64,000 nt of DNA, taken from assembly GCA_002482545.1 (NCBI GenBank), contig DLGF01000020.1, positions 213,850 through 277,849 of the forward strand, read 5' to 3'. The notes under the pieces are model-generated. The model was not told the origin of the DNA, ran no database searches, and worked only from the letters and a program-made list of their open reading frames with translations. A program made the translations under genes and the position numbers. Position 1 is the first letter of the stretch. Each line of letters opens with the position of its first letter. Shown one piece after another: positions 8,627 through 17,644 of this stretch. This DNA is from Sporomusaceae bacterium UBA7701 (GTDB lineage Bacteria; Bacillota; Negativicutes; Sporomusales; UBA7701).

Positions 8627-8875
8627 GTGAAAAAAAATAAAGTAACAGTGGAAATATATGGTGAAAGCTATGCCGTAAAGGGAGATGCCGAAATCGAACA
8701 AATCGAACGGGTCGCTGCCCTCATTGACGAGCGGATGCGCCGCACCGCCCGCAGCAACCCCCGGCTGTCCACCACGAAAATCGCAGTGCTCACCGCCCTC
8801 AACATCGCCGACGAATTCCTGCGGCTCGAACAGGACTACCGCCAACTGGTGCAGATGCTCAAAGAAGGAAAATAA
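8627..8875 (+). CDS. zapA: Cell division protein ZapA
   Basis: Small FtsZ-ring associated protein that cross-links FtsZ filaments at midcell. The 82 residues match the ZapA fold: an N-terminal beta-rich part (KVTVEIYGESYAVKG) with the usual arginine-rich helix (ALIDERMRRTARSNPRLS), then a long helix (TKIAVLTALNIADEFLRL) ending in a short coiled coil. GTG 8627 is chosen because AAGGAA (8615-8620) is 6 bases upstream and the protein then begins KKNKV as in relatives; ATG 8621 and GTG 8612 lie on or before this site. The DUF421 gene follows after 50 bp. Confidence 0.9.
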   Translation: MKKNKVTVEIYGESYAVKGDAEIEQIERVAALIDERMRRTARSNPRLSTTKIAVLTALNIADEFLRLEQDYRQLVQMLKEGK

Positions 8876-8925
8876 GCGGCGGTATACCGCTCCCAGCCTC
8901 TGCGAATAATAAACGGAGAAAGGGA

Positions 8926-9600
8926 GTGGTGTGGGTGGAACAAGGTGTAGGGCGTATCCTCGTTGAAATCGTAGGCATATTCCTGGTGGCCCTGGTCGTC
9001 GTCCGCGTGATGGGAAACCGCACTGTCGGACAATTTTCGCCCTTTGATTTCGTCCTTATGGTAGGCATCGGCGATATTGTGGGAAATGTCGCGCTGGACC
9101 GCGATGTCAACCTGATCGCCGGCGTGGAGGGCCTGATCGGCATCTTGCTGCTGCAGCAGGTTTTGGCCCGGTTGTCGCTCAAAAGCACCGTTCTGCGCAA
9201 ATGGTTTGAGGGTACGCCGGTAGCCGTTGTTCAAGACGGAAAGATTCTGCGGGAAAATCTGGCAAAGACCCAGTTCAACCTGGATGATATGCGGCAGGAA
9301 CTCCACAAAAAGGGCCTTGATTTCACTCATTTAAAGGATATCAAGGTTGCCCGGATCGAAAGCTGCGGTGAGTTTTCCATTATTAAGGTTCCGGACCTGG
9401 ATCCGCTTACCAAACGGGATCTCGACAACTTCTTCGAGAAGCTTTCCGGCAACCCGCTCAGTCCCGCCGGAGCCGGCTGGGCCAAGCTGGAGCAACTGGC
9501 GGCCGACGTACAGGTCCTGGCGGAATACGTGCGGGAGCAGCAGCTGTCCCGCGCTCCCGTCCAGCCAACCGAGCTCCAAAACACAAACGGTGTGCATTGA
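8926..9600 (+). CDS. DUF421 (YetF-like) membrane protein
   Basis: A 224-aa protein with two or three N-terminal membrane segments and the DUF421 signature (NRTVGQFSPFDFVLMVGIGDIVGN) around residues 30-55. A cytosolic alpha/beta domain follows. The family includes Bacillus YetF and relatives linked to spores, but no biochemical role is established. The C-terminal 50 residues are variable and helical. Start GTG 8926 follows a GGGAG site closely; the in-frame GTG 8935 is an alternative. Confidence 0.85.
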   Translation: MVWVEQGVGRILVEIVGIFLVALVVVRVMGNRTVGQFSPFDFVLMVGIGDIVGNVALDRDVNLIAGVEGLIGILLLQQVLARLSLKSTVLRKWFEGTPVAVVQDGKILRENLAKTQFNLDDMRQELHKKGLDFTHLKDIKVARIESCGEFSIIKVPDLDPLTKRDLDNFFEKLSGNPLSPAGAGWAKLEQLAADVQVLAEYVREQQLSRAPVQPTELQNTNGVH

Positions 9601-9601
9601 G

Positions 9602-9625
9602 GAAGGGGCCGCCCCTTCTTCTTTT
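9602..9625 (+). terminator. Possible terminator/attenuator hairpin
   Basis: GAAGGGG (9602-9608) and CCCCTTC (9612-9618) enclose a 3-base loop, followed by TTCTTTT. It lies directly after the DUF421 stop and 22 bases before the next start codon, so it may lower read-through. Confidence 0.55.
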
Positions 9626-9646
9626 ACTTTCCGGGAGAGGAAACCG

Positions 9647-10564
9647 ATGAAAAACGTATTGCTGATATTTATCGACGGCTTGGGGCTTGGCAGTGAAGAC
9701 CCGGACGTCAACCCGCTGGTTCGTTTTGACCCGCCGGTCTTTCGCCGGTTGTTCGGCGGGGCGCTTACCAGAGAACGCGGACTTATCCTGGACGATGCGG
9801 CTTCGCTGGTCCCTACCGACGCGACGCTGGGGGTGGCGGGGCTGCCCCAGAGCGCCACGGGGCAGACGGCCCTGTTCACCGGCGTTAATGCTGCGGCGGC
9901 GCTCAAGGGGCATGTGGCGGGATTCCCGGGACCCGCCCTGGCCGGGATCATCGCTGAACACGGCGTCATGGCCGAGCTGGCGGCGGAGGGCTTTCGCGTC
10001 ACCTCGGCGAATATGTATACACCCCGCTATCAGGAGCTTGTGGACGGCCGCAAAAGGCGCCATTCGGCCAGCACCCTCACCATTCTGGGCGCCGGCGCGG
10101 AGCTGCGCTCCGTCGCCCTCCTGGAGGCCGGCGAGGCCGTATTCCAGGACATCACCAATGAAATGCTGCCCGGTATGGGCGTCGAGGGCGTCCCGCCGGT
10201 CGCCCCGGCCGAGGCGGGAAAGCGCCTGGCGTCCCTGGCGGCGCGCTATCATTTTACCCTCTTTGAATATTTCCAGACCGACCGGGCCGGGCATAAGCGC
10301 GACTGGGCGGTCGCCGAGAAAATCGCCGCAACGCTGGACGGCTTTTTGGAGGCCGTATTGGCCGGCCGGCACGCCGACACGCTGGTCGCAGTCACCAGCG
10401 ACCACGGCAATTTTGAAGATTTGAGCGTCAAGACCCATACCGCGAACCGGGTGCCCACGATTCTGGCGGGTCCCGGCTGCCGGAAGGCGGCGGAAGGAAT
10501 CCGCGACTTGACCGATATAAAACCCGCCTTAACGGCGTACATAAGAGAAGGTGAACAAGGTTGA
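9647..10564 (+). CDS. Alkaline phosphatase superfamily metalloenzyme (phosphoglycerate mutase/phosphopentomutase-like)
   Basis: A 305-aa protein of the two-metal alkaline phosphatase superfamily. The N-terminal metal site is LLIFIDGLGLG, the candidate nucleophile lies in QSATGQTALFTG near residue 67, and the C-terminal metal ligands are in DRAGHKRD and TSDHGNFED. It is much shorter than iPGM (about 510 aa) and lacks its insert domain, so it is not a normal glycolytic mutase; the substrate is unknown. ATG 9647 follows GGGAGAGG (9633-9640). The stop overlaps the TTG start of the U32 gene. Confidence 0.8.
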   Translation: MKNVLLIFIDGLGLGSEDPDVNPLVRFDPPVFRRLFGGALTRERGLILDDAASLVPTDATLGVAGLPQSATGQTALFTGVNAAAALKGHVAGFPGPALAGIIAEHGVMAELAAEGFRVTSANMYTPRYQELVDGRKRRHSASTLTILGAGAELRSVALLEAGEAVFQDITNEMLPGMGVEGVPPVAPAEAGKRLASLAARYHFTLFEYFQTDRAGHKRDWAVAEKIAATLDGFLEAVLAGRHADTLVAVTSDHGNFEDLSVKTHTANRVPTILAGPGCRKAAEGIRDLTDIKPALTAYIREGEQG

Positions 10565-13062
10565 TTGAATTACTGGCACCGGCCGGCAGCCGGGAAGCCT
10601 TTACCGCCGCCCTGGAGGCCGGCGCCGACGCCGTCTATCTGGGAGGCCGCGCCTTTGGCGCCCGCCATTACGCACCCAACTTCGACGACCAGGAACTGGC
10701 GGAGGTCGTGCGGGAAGCCCATTTGCGCGGGGTGGCCGTCTATGTCACGGTCAACATACTGGTCGACAACGGTGAAATACCCGCTCTTGTTACTTATTTG
10801 GAAACCCTTTACCGCAGCGGAGTGGATGCGATTATTATTCAGGACCTCGGCGTCGCGGCCATTGCCCGCCGGGTTGTGCCGGACCTGCCGCTGCACGCCA
10901 GCACCCAGATGACGGTTCACAACCTGGCGGGGGTCGAATTTCTCGCCGCGCATGGCCTTCGCCGCGTTGTCCTGGCTCGGGAGCTGTCCCTCCAGGAGAT
11001 CCGCCATATTTGCCAAAACACTTCGGTCGAGGTGGAAACCTTCATCCACGGCGCGCTGTGCATCTCCTATTCCGGGCAGTGCCTGATGAGCAGCCTGATC
11101 GGAGGCCGCAGCGGCAACCGCGGGAAATGCGCGCAGCCTTGCCGCCTGCCGTATACCCTTGTCGATCCCAGCGGCAAGGATGCACTGGCGGGCGAAGACG
11201 CCGGCGAATATCTCCTGAGCCCCAAAGATTTCAACACCATCGAACATATCCCTGCCTTGATCGAGGCCGGAGTTGTTTCCTTCAAGATCGAAGGCCGGAT
11301 GAAGCGGGCCGAATATGTCGCGGTCGTTGTGGACAGCTATCGCCGGGCGATCGACGCCTATCTGGCGGATAAGGCGAATTTCGCCGTTCCCGCCGGGGAT
11401 CAGAAGGATATGGCCCAGGTTTTCAACCGGGGCTTTACGGATGCCTACCTGTACCGCAAACCGGGCCGGGCGATGATGAGCGACCGGCGCCCCAACAACC
11501 GCGGAGTCCGGATCGGCCGGGTTCTGGAATATAACCCGCGAGCAAAAGCGGCGGTTATAAAACTGGACGAAACGCTGCACGTCGGCGATACCGTGGAATT
11601 TTGGGTCAAAGTCGGCGGACGGTCCGGCGCCGCCGTTTCCAGCATCCGCGTCGGCGGTAAGCCCGTCGAGTCGGCTGAGGCCGGCGCTGCGGCGGAAATC
11701 CCGGTGGAAGGTTCCGTCCGGCCCGGCGACCGGGTGTTTAAGACGTTTGACAGCAAGCTGATGGAAAGGGCGCGGACCTTTTTCACCGCGGGCGCTCCTG
11801 TCCGGCGCATCCCGGTGGATGTTGCGGTGGCCGCCGAAGAAGGCCGGCCGCTGACGGTTACGATCCGGGACGACGAAGGCAACCTGGGGCAGGGCGAGAC
11901 CGGATTCCTGGCCGCAAAAGCGCTCAACCGGCCCCTGACCGACGCGGTGATCGCCAAACAGGTCGGACGTCTGGGCGCGACGCCCTTCGCCATGCGCAAG
12001 CTCAGCTGCGCGATTTCCGGCCAGGTCATGGTGCCGGTCAGCGAGATGAATGAAGCCCGCCGGTTGGCGGTGGAGCGGCTGGAAGACGCCCGCCTTTCCC
12101 GCTACCGGCGCCCGCCGCTGCCAAGATCGGACTATACTACGGCCGACTTTTTGCCGGCGGCAGGCGCCACAAGCCACCCGCAAAAGCCTCGACTGACCGT
12201 AAACGTCGATACTCCGGCGAAAGCCGAGGCGGCGCTCGCCAACGGGGCCGACCTGGTCATGTTCGGCGGCGACAGCTTTCAGGGCCGGCCCTTCGCCGCG
12301 GAGGACTACCGCGCAGTGGTGGCTCTGGCCCGGGCCAAGGGGAAGGGCGTCGTCCTGAGCACGCCGCGAATAACGAAAGAATGGCAAATGGCGGGCCTGC
12401 GCGCCGACCTCGAACTGTTCCGGGAGCTTGCGCCGGACGCCGTCAGTGTCGGAAATCTCGGCAGCTTTATGGTCGCCCGGCAACTCGGCGGCCTGTCCCT
12501 GCACGGCGATTGGTCCCTCAATGTGTTCAACGGGGCCGCCATCCGCTTTCTCGCGGGCGAAGGGCTGGACAGCCTGACGCTGTCGCCGGAACTGAACTTT
12601 GGCCAGCTCGAGGTTCTGGCGGCCGGTTCGCCGGTGGCGCTGGAGTGCCTGGTGCACGGCTATCTGACATTGATGATATCGGAATATTGCGCTCTGGGCA
12701 GCTTCCTGGGGGGCCTTGGCGCCGGACGGTGCCAGGAGCCTTGCCGGAAGGGCGGCTATGGGCTGAAAGACCGGATGGATGAGATTTTTCCGGTAGTAAC
12801 CGACCAGTTTTGCCGGATGCATGTGCTCAACGCGAAAGAACTCAGCCTGCTGCCCCACGTCCCCCGGTTTGGCCTGCTGGGCATCGACCGCATCCGGATC
12901 GAAGGCAAAGCGGCGAGTGTGGAGCATGTCGCGCGGATCACAGGGCTGTACCGCGGCCTGCTCGATCTGGGCGAGCGGCATCCCCTGCTGGCCGGAGAAG
13001 GACTGAAGGCCGTGGAACACGAAGACATCACGCGCGGCCATTATTTCCGGGGAGTATTGTAA
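10561..13062 (+). CDS. U32 family peptidase-like protein with DUF3656 and duplicated Cys motif
   Basis: An 833-aa member of the U32 family. Relatives such as RlhA and TrhP act in RNA hydroxylation rather than proteolysis, so a role in rRNA/tRNA modification is plausible. The N-terminal U32 barrel ends in the four-cysteine signature (CISYSGQC, then KCAQPC) at about residues 168-197. A DUF3656-like middle (about 370-520) is followed by a second U32-like domain whose cysteine motif (SEYCALGSFLG, RCQEPC) lies near residues 705-730. The TTG start overlaps the previous stop (TTGA), implying coupling; an AAGGTG site precedes it. Confidence 0.88.
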   Translation: MIELLAPAGSREAFTAALEAGADAVYLGGRAFGARHYAPNFDDQELAEVVREAHLRGVAVYVTVNILVDNGEIPALVTYLETLYRSGVDAIIIQDLGVAAIARRVVPDLPLHASTQMTVHNLAGVEFLAAHGLRRVVLARELSLQEIRHICQNTSVEVETFIHGALCISYSGQCLMSSLIGGRSGNRGKCAQPCRLPYTLVDPSGKDALAGEDAGEYLLSPKDFNTIEHIPALIEAGVVSFKIEGRMKRAEYVAVVVDSYRRAIDAYLADKANFAVPAGDQKDMAQVFNRGFTDAYLYRKPGRAMMSDRRPNNRGVRIGRVLEYNPRAKAAVIKLDETLHVGDTVEFWVKVGGRSGAAVSSIRVGGKPVESAEAGAAAEIPVEGSVRPGDRVFKTFDSKLMERARTFFTAGAPVRRIPVDVAVAAEEGRPLTVTIRDDEGNLGQGETGFLAAKALNRPLTDAVIAKQVGRLGATPFAMRKLSCAISGQVMVPVSEMNEARRLAVERLEDARLSRYRRPPLPRSDYTTADFLPAAGATSHPQKPRLTVNVDTPAKAEAALANGADLVMFGGDSFQGRPFAAEDYRAVVALARAKGKGVVLSTPRITKEWQMAGLRADLELFRELAPDAVSVGNLGSFMVARQLGGLSLHGDWSLNVFNGAAIRFLAGEGLDSLTLSPELNFGQLEVLAAGSPVALECLVHGYLTLMISEYCALGSFLGGLGAGRCQEPCRKGGYGLKDRMDEIFPVVTDQFCRMHVLNAKELSLLPHVPRFGLLGIDRIRIEGKAASVEHVARITGLYRGLLDLGERHPLLAGEGLKAVEHEDITRGHYFRGVL

Positions 13063-13073
13063 GGAGAATGCCA

Positions 13074-15440
13074 ATGGAACCATCGGTATTGCATACGTTG
13101 GAGTTTGACAAGATCCGCGGCCTGCTCGCCGGAGCGACCGGCTCGGTGCTCGGCCGCGAGCTGGCGGAAAGGCTGGTGCCGGACAGCGATCCGGCGGAAG
13201 TGGAACGGCGCCAGGACGAAACGAAGGAAGCCGTCGAGCTTATCTCCGCCGCCGCCAACATTCCGCTGGGCGGCATCCGGGATATCCGGGGCCTGGTCAA
13301 GCGGGCCGGACTGGGGGCGGTGCTGGACGCCCACGATTTTCTGGCTGTCGGCAGCACCCTGTACGCCGCGCGGCGGCTGAAACAATTCTTCAACGAACTG
13401 AGCATTCCCGCGCCGCAGTTGACGGAAATCGCCCAAGGCATTACCGTGCTGCGGAATCTGGAAAACGCCATCGAGAATACCGTAAGCGAGCAGGGCGTTC
13501 TTCTGGACGGCGCCAGCCCCGAACTTTCGCGGCTGCGGCGGGAAATCCGCGTCAACCAGAACCGGGTGAAGGAAAAATTGGACAGCATCCTCCACTCGGG
13601 GGAGTATCAGAAGTATTTTCAGGAAGCGCTGGTGACCATTCGCGGCGACCGCTACGTCATTCCGGTGAAGATCGAGCACCGCGGCAGCTTCCCCGGCATC
13701 GTCCACGACCAGTCGGCCAGCGGCGCGACGGTATTCATCGAACCCATGGCGGTTGTCAATCTCAACAACGACCTCAAACAACTCATGGCGGCGGAAAAAA
13801 CTGAAAGCGAACGGATTCTGCGGCAGTTGTCGGCCCAGGTCGGAAGCGCGGCCGATTCCCTGCTGGCCACCTGCGAGGCGCTGGGGCATATCGACTTCGT
13901 ATTCGCCAAGGGACGTCTGGCGCTCCAGATGCACGCCGTGAGGCCGCTCCTCAACCAAGCCGGGTATGTCGGGCTGCGCCAGGCCAGGCATCCCCTGATT
14001 CCCCCCGAAGCCGTCATGCCCATCGACATCCGCATCGGCCGGGAATTCCACATTCTGGTCATTACCGGCCCCAATACCGGGGGCAAAACCGTGTCGCTCA
14101 AAACCTTGGGGCTGTTTGCGCTCATGGTGCAGTCGGGACTGTTCATTCCCGCCGCCGTCGACTCTGAGATGCCGGTATTCCGCAGTGTGTTCGCCGATAT
14201 CGGGGATGAACAGAGCATCGAACAGAGCCTGAGCACCTTTTCGGCCCATATGACCAATCTGGTCCGGATTCTCCGGCAGGTTACCGCCCGGGACCTGGTG
14301 CTGATCGACGAGATCGGGGCCGGCACCGACCCGGACGAAGGCGCGGCGCTGGCCATGTCCATCCTGGAACATCTCCACGGCCAAGGGACCCGCACCATCG
14401 CCACCACCCACTACAGTGAGCTCAAAACATTCGCCTATGCCAGACATGGAATCGAGAACGCCAGCGTAGAATTTGATATACAGACTCTCCGGCCGACCTA
14501 TCGGCTGCAGATCGGGCTTCCGGGCAGCAGCAAAGCATTTCTGATCTCGCAGCGGCTTGGACTGGATGAAACCATCATCAGCCGGGCGAAGGAGCTGATT
14601 GACGAGGATTATGTGGAGTTTGACCAGGTGCTGACCTCGCTCGAGGAACAACGAAAGCTGCTCGGCGAACGCCAGCGGGAAGCCGAGGCCGCCCGCCGCG
14701 AACTCGACGGGCTCCGGCGCGCTCTGGCGGAGGAACGCTCTTCCCTCGCCGATAAGAAGGCCCAGGTTCTCGGCAAGGCCCAACAGGACGCCGATCAGCT
14801 TCTCCGGTACGCCAAAATTGAAGCCGAGGAAATTATCGCCGGTCTCAAAGCCCAGTACAGCAATCAGTCGGCGCGGGAGCGGCAGCAGGCCATTGACGGT
14901 GCCCGGCGGCGGCTTAAGGAAGGGCGGGCCATCATCCGCGCCCATGATGACGACGAATCGGAGGAGCAGCCCGGTTCGCCGGCCACGGCCGAGATGCTGA
15001 CGCCGGGAACCCAGGTGTTTGTCGCCACCCTGGGCCAGAAAGGCACAGTGCTGTCGGCTGCCGGCGATGAGGCCACCGTGCAGATGGGCATCATGAAAAT
15101 CAATGTGCCGGTAGCCAGCTGCCGGCTGCTGGAAGAGAAACCCAAGCCGAAGAAAATCGGTGAACGCACCGGCGTCAGCCTGGCGAAAGCGCAGGATATT
15201 TCGCGGCAAATCGATATCCGCGGTCAAACCATTGAGGAAGCGGAAACCGCCCTGGAGAAATACCTCGACGACGCTATTCTCGCCGGCCTGGGCGAAGTGC
15301 TGGTCATCCACGGCAAAGGGATCGGCGCGTTGCGCAAAGGCGTGCGGGAATACCTCCGGGCCCACCGGAGCGTCGGGGAAATCCGCATCGGCGAGGCCAA
15401 CGAGGGCGGCGACGGGGTAACAGTGGCCAAACTGATTTAG
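13074..15440 (+). CDS. mutS2: MutS2 family ATPase/endonuclease
   Basis: 788 aa, the normal size of MutS2/RqcU, an ATPase that acts on recombination intermediates and collided ribosomes. The core and clamp region fills residues 1-300. Walker A is GPNTGGKT near 332 and Walker B is LVLIDEIGAGTDP near 408, with an ABC-like signature between them. A long coiled coil (about 520-630) precedes a KOW-like strand region. The C-terminal Smr domain (IDIRGQTIEEAE, LVIHGKGIGALRKGV) carries the HGxG nuclease/ribosome-splitting motif. ATG 13074 stands 7 bases after AAGGAG (13061-13066). Confidence 0.96.
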   Translation: MEPSVLHTLEFDKIRGLLAGATGSVLGRELAERLVPDSDPAEVERRQDETKEAVELISAAANIPLGGIRDIRGLVKRAGLGAVLDAHDFLAVGSTLYAARRLKQFFNELSIPAPQLTEIAQGITVLRNLENAIENTVSEQGVLLDGASPELSRLRREIRVNQNRVKEKLDSILHSGEYQKYFQEALVTIRGDRYVIPVKIEHRGSFPGIVHDQSASGATVFIEPMAVVNLNNDLKQLMAAEKTESERILRQLSAQVGSAADSLLATCEALGHIDFVFAKGRLALQMHAVRPLLNQAGYVGLRQARHPLIPPEAVMPIDIRIGREFHILVITGPNTGGKTVSLKTLGLFALMVQSGLFIPAAVDSEMPVFRSVFADIGDEQSIEQSLSTFSAHMTNLVRILRQVTARDLVLIDEIGAGTDPDEGAALAMSILEHLHGQGTRTIATTHYSELKTFAYARHGIENASVEFDIQTLRPTYRLQIGLPGSSKAFLISQRLGLDETIISRAKELIDEDYVEFDQVLTSLEEQRKLLGERQREAEAARRELDGLRRALAEERSSLADKKAQVLGKAQQDADQLLRYAKIEAEEIIAGLKAQYSNQSARERQQAIDGARRRLKEGRAIIRAHDDDESEEQPGSPATAEMLTPGTQVFVATLGQKGTVLSAAGDEATVQMGIMKINVPVASCRLLEEKPKPKKIGERTGVSLAKAQDISRQIDIRGQTIEEAETALEKYLDDAILAGLGEVLVIHGKGIGALRKGVREYLRAHRSVGEIRIGEANEGGDGVTVAKLI

Positions 15441-15459
15441 GTGAAATGGGGGAGTAGCG

Positions 15460-15987
15460 ATGATTACAAAAAGCCAGGAAATTGAAGAACGGACCGTGGA
15501 GCGCATTGCCGACCTGATGTGTGTGGCGGCCCGCACCGCACCTAAAGGCCGGGGCGTTGATAATCTGGTCACGATGATCGTCAAGGCCCGGGAGAAGGAC
15601 CAGTTGGCGGAAGAAATGCGCAGAGTCGCCAGGACCAGCGGCGCTCAGTTTTTTGAGCGGGACGCCGGCTGCCTCGATAAAGCCGCGGTTGTTGTCCTGT
15701 TCGGGCAGAAGGTCAGCCCCCTGGGGGTGACCCCCTGTGGTTACTGCGGGTACGCCAATTGCGCCGAATGCAGCAAACATAACGGCCTTTGCGCCATCTG
15801 TACCGGCGACCTCGGCATCGCGATCGGTTCGGCCGTAAGTGTCGCCGCCCTGCACCGGGCGGATAACCGCATTATGTTTTCGGTGGGAAAAGCAGCCTTG
15901 AACCTCGACCTGTTTGAGGAAGACGTCCGACTGGCCTATGGCGTTCCTTTAAGCGTTTCCGGAAAAAGCCCGTTCTTTGACCGCTGA
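15460..15987 (+). CDS. DUF2148 ferredoxin-like protein
   Basis: A 175-aa soluble protein with the DUF2148 cysteine cluster (CGYCGYANCAEC, then CAICTGDLG) at about residues 91-113, which probably binds an iron-sulfur cluster. Such proteins are common in strict anaerobes and have no assigned role. It starts 19 bp after mutS2 behind a GGGGGAG site and appears to be the last gene of the mutS2 transcript, ended by the hairpin at 16073-16106. Confidence 0.8.
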   Translation: MITKSQEIEERTVERIADLMCVAARTAPKGRGVDNLVTMIVKAREKDQLAEEMRRVARTSGAQFFERDAGCLDKAAVVVLFGQKVSPLGVTPCGYCGYANCAECSKHNGLCAICTGDLGIAIGSAVSVAALHRADNRIMFSVGKAALNLDLFEEDVRLAYGVPLSVSGKSPFFDR

Positions 15988-16072
15988 CGGCCCGGCGGGC
16001 TCTGCTTGACCTTGTTCCGGCCAACCAATAGGGGGCTTTGCGTTATTATTGTCAAAAAGTCATTGGCAGCCA

Positions 16073-16106
16073 AAAACCTCGCTGAGGAAAGTCAGCGAGG
16101 TTTTAC
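16073..16106. terminator. Bidirectional terminator between convergent genes
   Basis: AAAACCTCGCTGA (16073-16085) and TCAGCGAGGTTTT (16092-16104) form a perfect 13-bp stem with a 6-base loop. It carries A/T runs on both sides and lies between the convergent DUF2148 gene and the minus-strand EK-rich gene. Confidence 0.92.
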
Positions 16107-16159
16107 TTTGCCTGTATGGCAGAAAAAAGGTTTTTGCCGGTCGTTTTGGCGTAAGGGGC

Positions 16160-16795
16160 CTAAAAGTTCGTTTTCCAGTTCAAATAACGGCCGAGTCCCT
16201 TGCGATCCTGCAGTTCCTGAGGGGGGGACTCTTCATCGCTCCGCTCGGACAGAGCTTCCATCGAGGTAACCGTCGCAGCCGTTGGAGGTGGAACAGTCCG
16301 GACGGGGTCGGGTTTTGGTTCCGTTTTATCGCTTGCCGGCGGCTTCTCGGCCTTCTCTACTTTTTCAACTTTTTCAGCTTTCTCTGTTTTCTCGCTCTTT
16401 TCCGGTTTGGCTGGTTCGTGTTTGTCGCTCTTGTCGCCCATAGTGTTGAGGAGGCCCAGAACCGTTCCGATGGTGGCGGGATTCAGCTTGGATTTGATCT
16501 GGGGACTGTTCAGCAGAGGCAATAGGGTCATAAGCGATTCAGGGCCCAATCCGCCGTCACCTTTGGCCAGGTCGCCGATTAGTTTCTGAAGGGCGTTGGC
16601 GCCGCCGGCCGGGGTTGCCTGAACTGCTGCCTGTGCGGAAGCCGGCTGCGTGCGATTCAGGATGAAAACCAGGCAGAGTAAAGACAGAACATGGATAATT
16701 GTGTCGTAACCCGCGCCGTCGTTAACGGCCGAGTCCAGCATCCGGGTTACCGAATGCATCAAGGTTGCCGGTTGATCGGACGGTTCGTTTGCCAT
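16160..16795 (-). CDS. Hypothetical protein with one membrane segment and Glu/Lys repeats
   Basis: 211 aa, family not recognised. Residues about 30-48 are hydrophobic (IIHVLSLLCLVFILN) and may anchor the protein. A helical stretch (about 60-120) contains ESLMTLLPLLNSPQIKSKL. A low-complexity run of EK-type repeats at about 128-152 and a proline-rich tail follow. A GGGGGAG site lies 9 bases before the ATG. It is 16 bp downstream of the YbaB paralogue on the same strand and shares its sporulation-type promoter (17161-17187), so a spore-stage role is inferred from context only. Confidence 0.7.
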   Translation of the reverse strand: MANEPSDQPATLMHSVTRMLDSAVNDGAGYDTIIHVLSLLCLVFILNRTQPASAQAAVQATPAGGANALQKLIGDLAKGDGGLGPESLMTLLPLLNSPQIKSKLNPATIGTVLGLLNTMGDKSDKHEPAKPEKSEKTEKAEKVEKVEKAEKPPASDKTEPKPDPVRTVPPPTAATVTSMEALSERSDEESPPQELQDRKGLGRYLNWKTNF

Positions 16796-16811
16796 GGGTC
16801 AACACTCCCCC

Positions 16812-17132
16812 TTAAAACAATCCAGGGATATTCGGCAGATTGAGGTCGCCGGCCAGTTTGGCCATCGCGGCTTGGTGCATTTCGCGGGATTTGCTCAAGG
16901 CGCTGTTCATCGTGGTCACCAGGAGGTCCTGAATGAGCGGGCCGTTGTCGGCGGACAGATATTTGGGGTTGATTTCAACCGAGAGAATGGTCTGTTGTCC
17001 ATTCACCACTACTTTTACCACATCGCCGCTGGATACCTCGAAATGCTCGTTCTTGAGCTGCTCTTCCGCCTGGCCGACATACTGCTGAACTTTTTTGACC
17101 ATTTCCATGACATTGCCTAAGTGTTCCAACAC
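16812..17132 (-). CDS. YbaB/EbfC family nucleoid-associated protein (paralogue)
   Basis: 106 aa with the YbaB/EbfC pattern: an N-terminal helix (NVMEMVKKVQQYV), a central beta sheet (DVVKVVVNGQQTILSVEINP) and a C-terminal helix (LLVTTMNSALSKSREMHQ). Members bind DNA as dimers. The usual ybaB gene lies between dnaX and recR; this copy instead heads a two-gene unit with the EK-rich protein. GTG 17132 follows GGAGGTG by about 7 bases. The promoter at 17161-17187 has mother-cell sigma features. Confidence 0.85.
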   Translation of the reverse strand: MLEHLGNVMEMVKKVQQYVGQAEEQLKNEHFEVSSGDVVKVVVNGQQTILSVEINPKYLSADNGPLIQDLLVTTMNSALSKSREMHQAAMAKLAGDLNLPNIPGLF

Positions 17133-17160
17133 AGGTCATCACCTCCAAACGACTTTATGC

Positions 17161-17187
17161 TAGTGTATGCGTTGTCCGGCAAGATGT
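17161..17187 (-). promoter_or_regulatory. Putative SigE/SigK-type promoter for the ybaB paralogue
   Basis: Read on the minus strand: AC, 16 bases, then CATACACTA, which fits the SigK consensus (AC, N16-17, CATAnnnTA) and the SigE -10 (CATACA-T). It faces the plus-strand promoter at 17211-17238. Confidence 0.55.
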
Positions 17188-17210
17188 GTGCGTCCATCAA
17201 CTTAGCGGGG

Positions 17211-17238
17211 ACCGATTTATCCCGACCGTCATATATTA
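17211..17238 (+). promoter_or_regulatory. Putative SigK/SigE-type promoter A
   Basis: AC (17211-17212), 17 bases, then CATATATTA (17230-17238). It lies 32 bases before the ATG of the 120-aa unknown protein. Confidence 0.6.
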
Positions 17239-17270
17239 GAGTAGAAGAAACGCGGAAGGGGTGCGCTGGT

Positions 17271-17633
17271 ATGCGCGTGAAGCGAAGGCATAGAAGGGTG
17301 GCCGATGCGGCCGGACCCAATAAAATCAAGAACGAAGAAAAGGTAAAAGTGGCTGAACCGGTGAACCCTATGAGCTCCTTTAAGCCACTAAAGCGACTCA
17401 TAAGGCAGGTGGTAAGCAGCCCTAACTTCAGTTCTCAGTTTCTGGCCATTTTGATGACACTGACTGCCGATGACTTTAACATGAACCGCCGGATTGATAG
17501 TATGTCATCCTCGCTGGATACATTGCGGAACATTACCAACGTGGTCAATAACACGATGAATTCCTTAAAGTCGGCCGCCGAGGCACCCAGACAGATCCGG
17601 CGCCTGGTCAACCCAAAGGATAGCCAAAATTAA
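17271..17633 (+). CDS. Hypothetical 120-aa protein, putative sporulation gene
   Basis: Not recognised. A basic N terminus (MRVKRRHRRVAD) is followed by a segment ending in SSFKPLKRLIRQVVSSP, then a helical region with MTLTADDFNMNRRIDSM and an Asn/Thr-rich amphipathic stretch (TLRNITNVVNNTMNSL). No membrane segment or cysteine is present. ATG 17271 follows an AAGGGG site by about 9 bases; the frame is open further upstream, but the promoter at 17211-17238 would cut such a start. A sporulation role is inferred from promoter and neighbours. Confidence 0.65.
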   Translation: MRVKRRHRRVADAAGPNKIKNEEKVKVAEPVNPMSSFKPLKRLIRQVVSSPNFSSQFLAILMTLTADDFNMNRRIDSMSSSLDTLRNITNVVNNTMNSLKSAAEAPRQIRRLVNPKDSQN

Positions 17634-17644
17634 TCGGCCGGGTA

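Noticed and set aside
10570..13083. 837-codon minus-strand open frame over the U32 gene
   Set aside because: Shadow of the U32 coding sequence; no ribosome site or recognisable motifs.
16006..16269. 87-codon plus-strand open frame after the DUF2148 gene
   Set aside because: It is built across a bidirectional terminator and into the 3' end of the minus-strand EK-rich gene.
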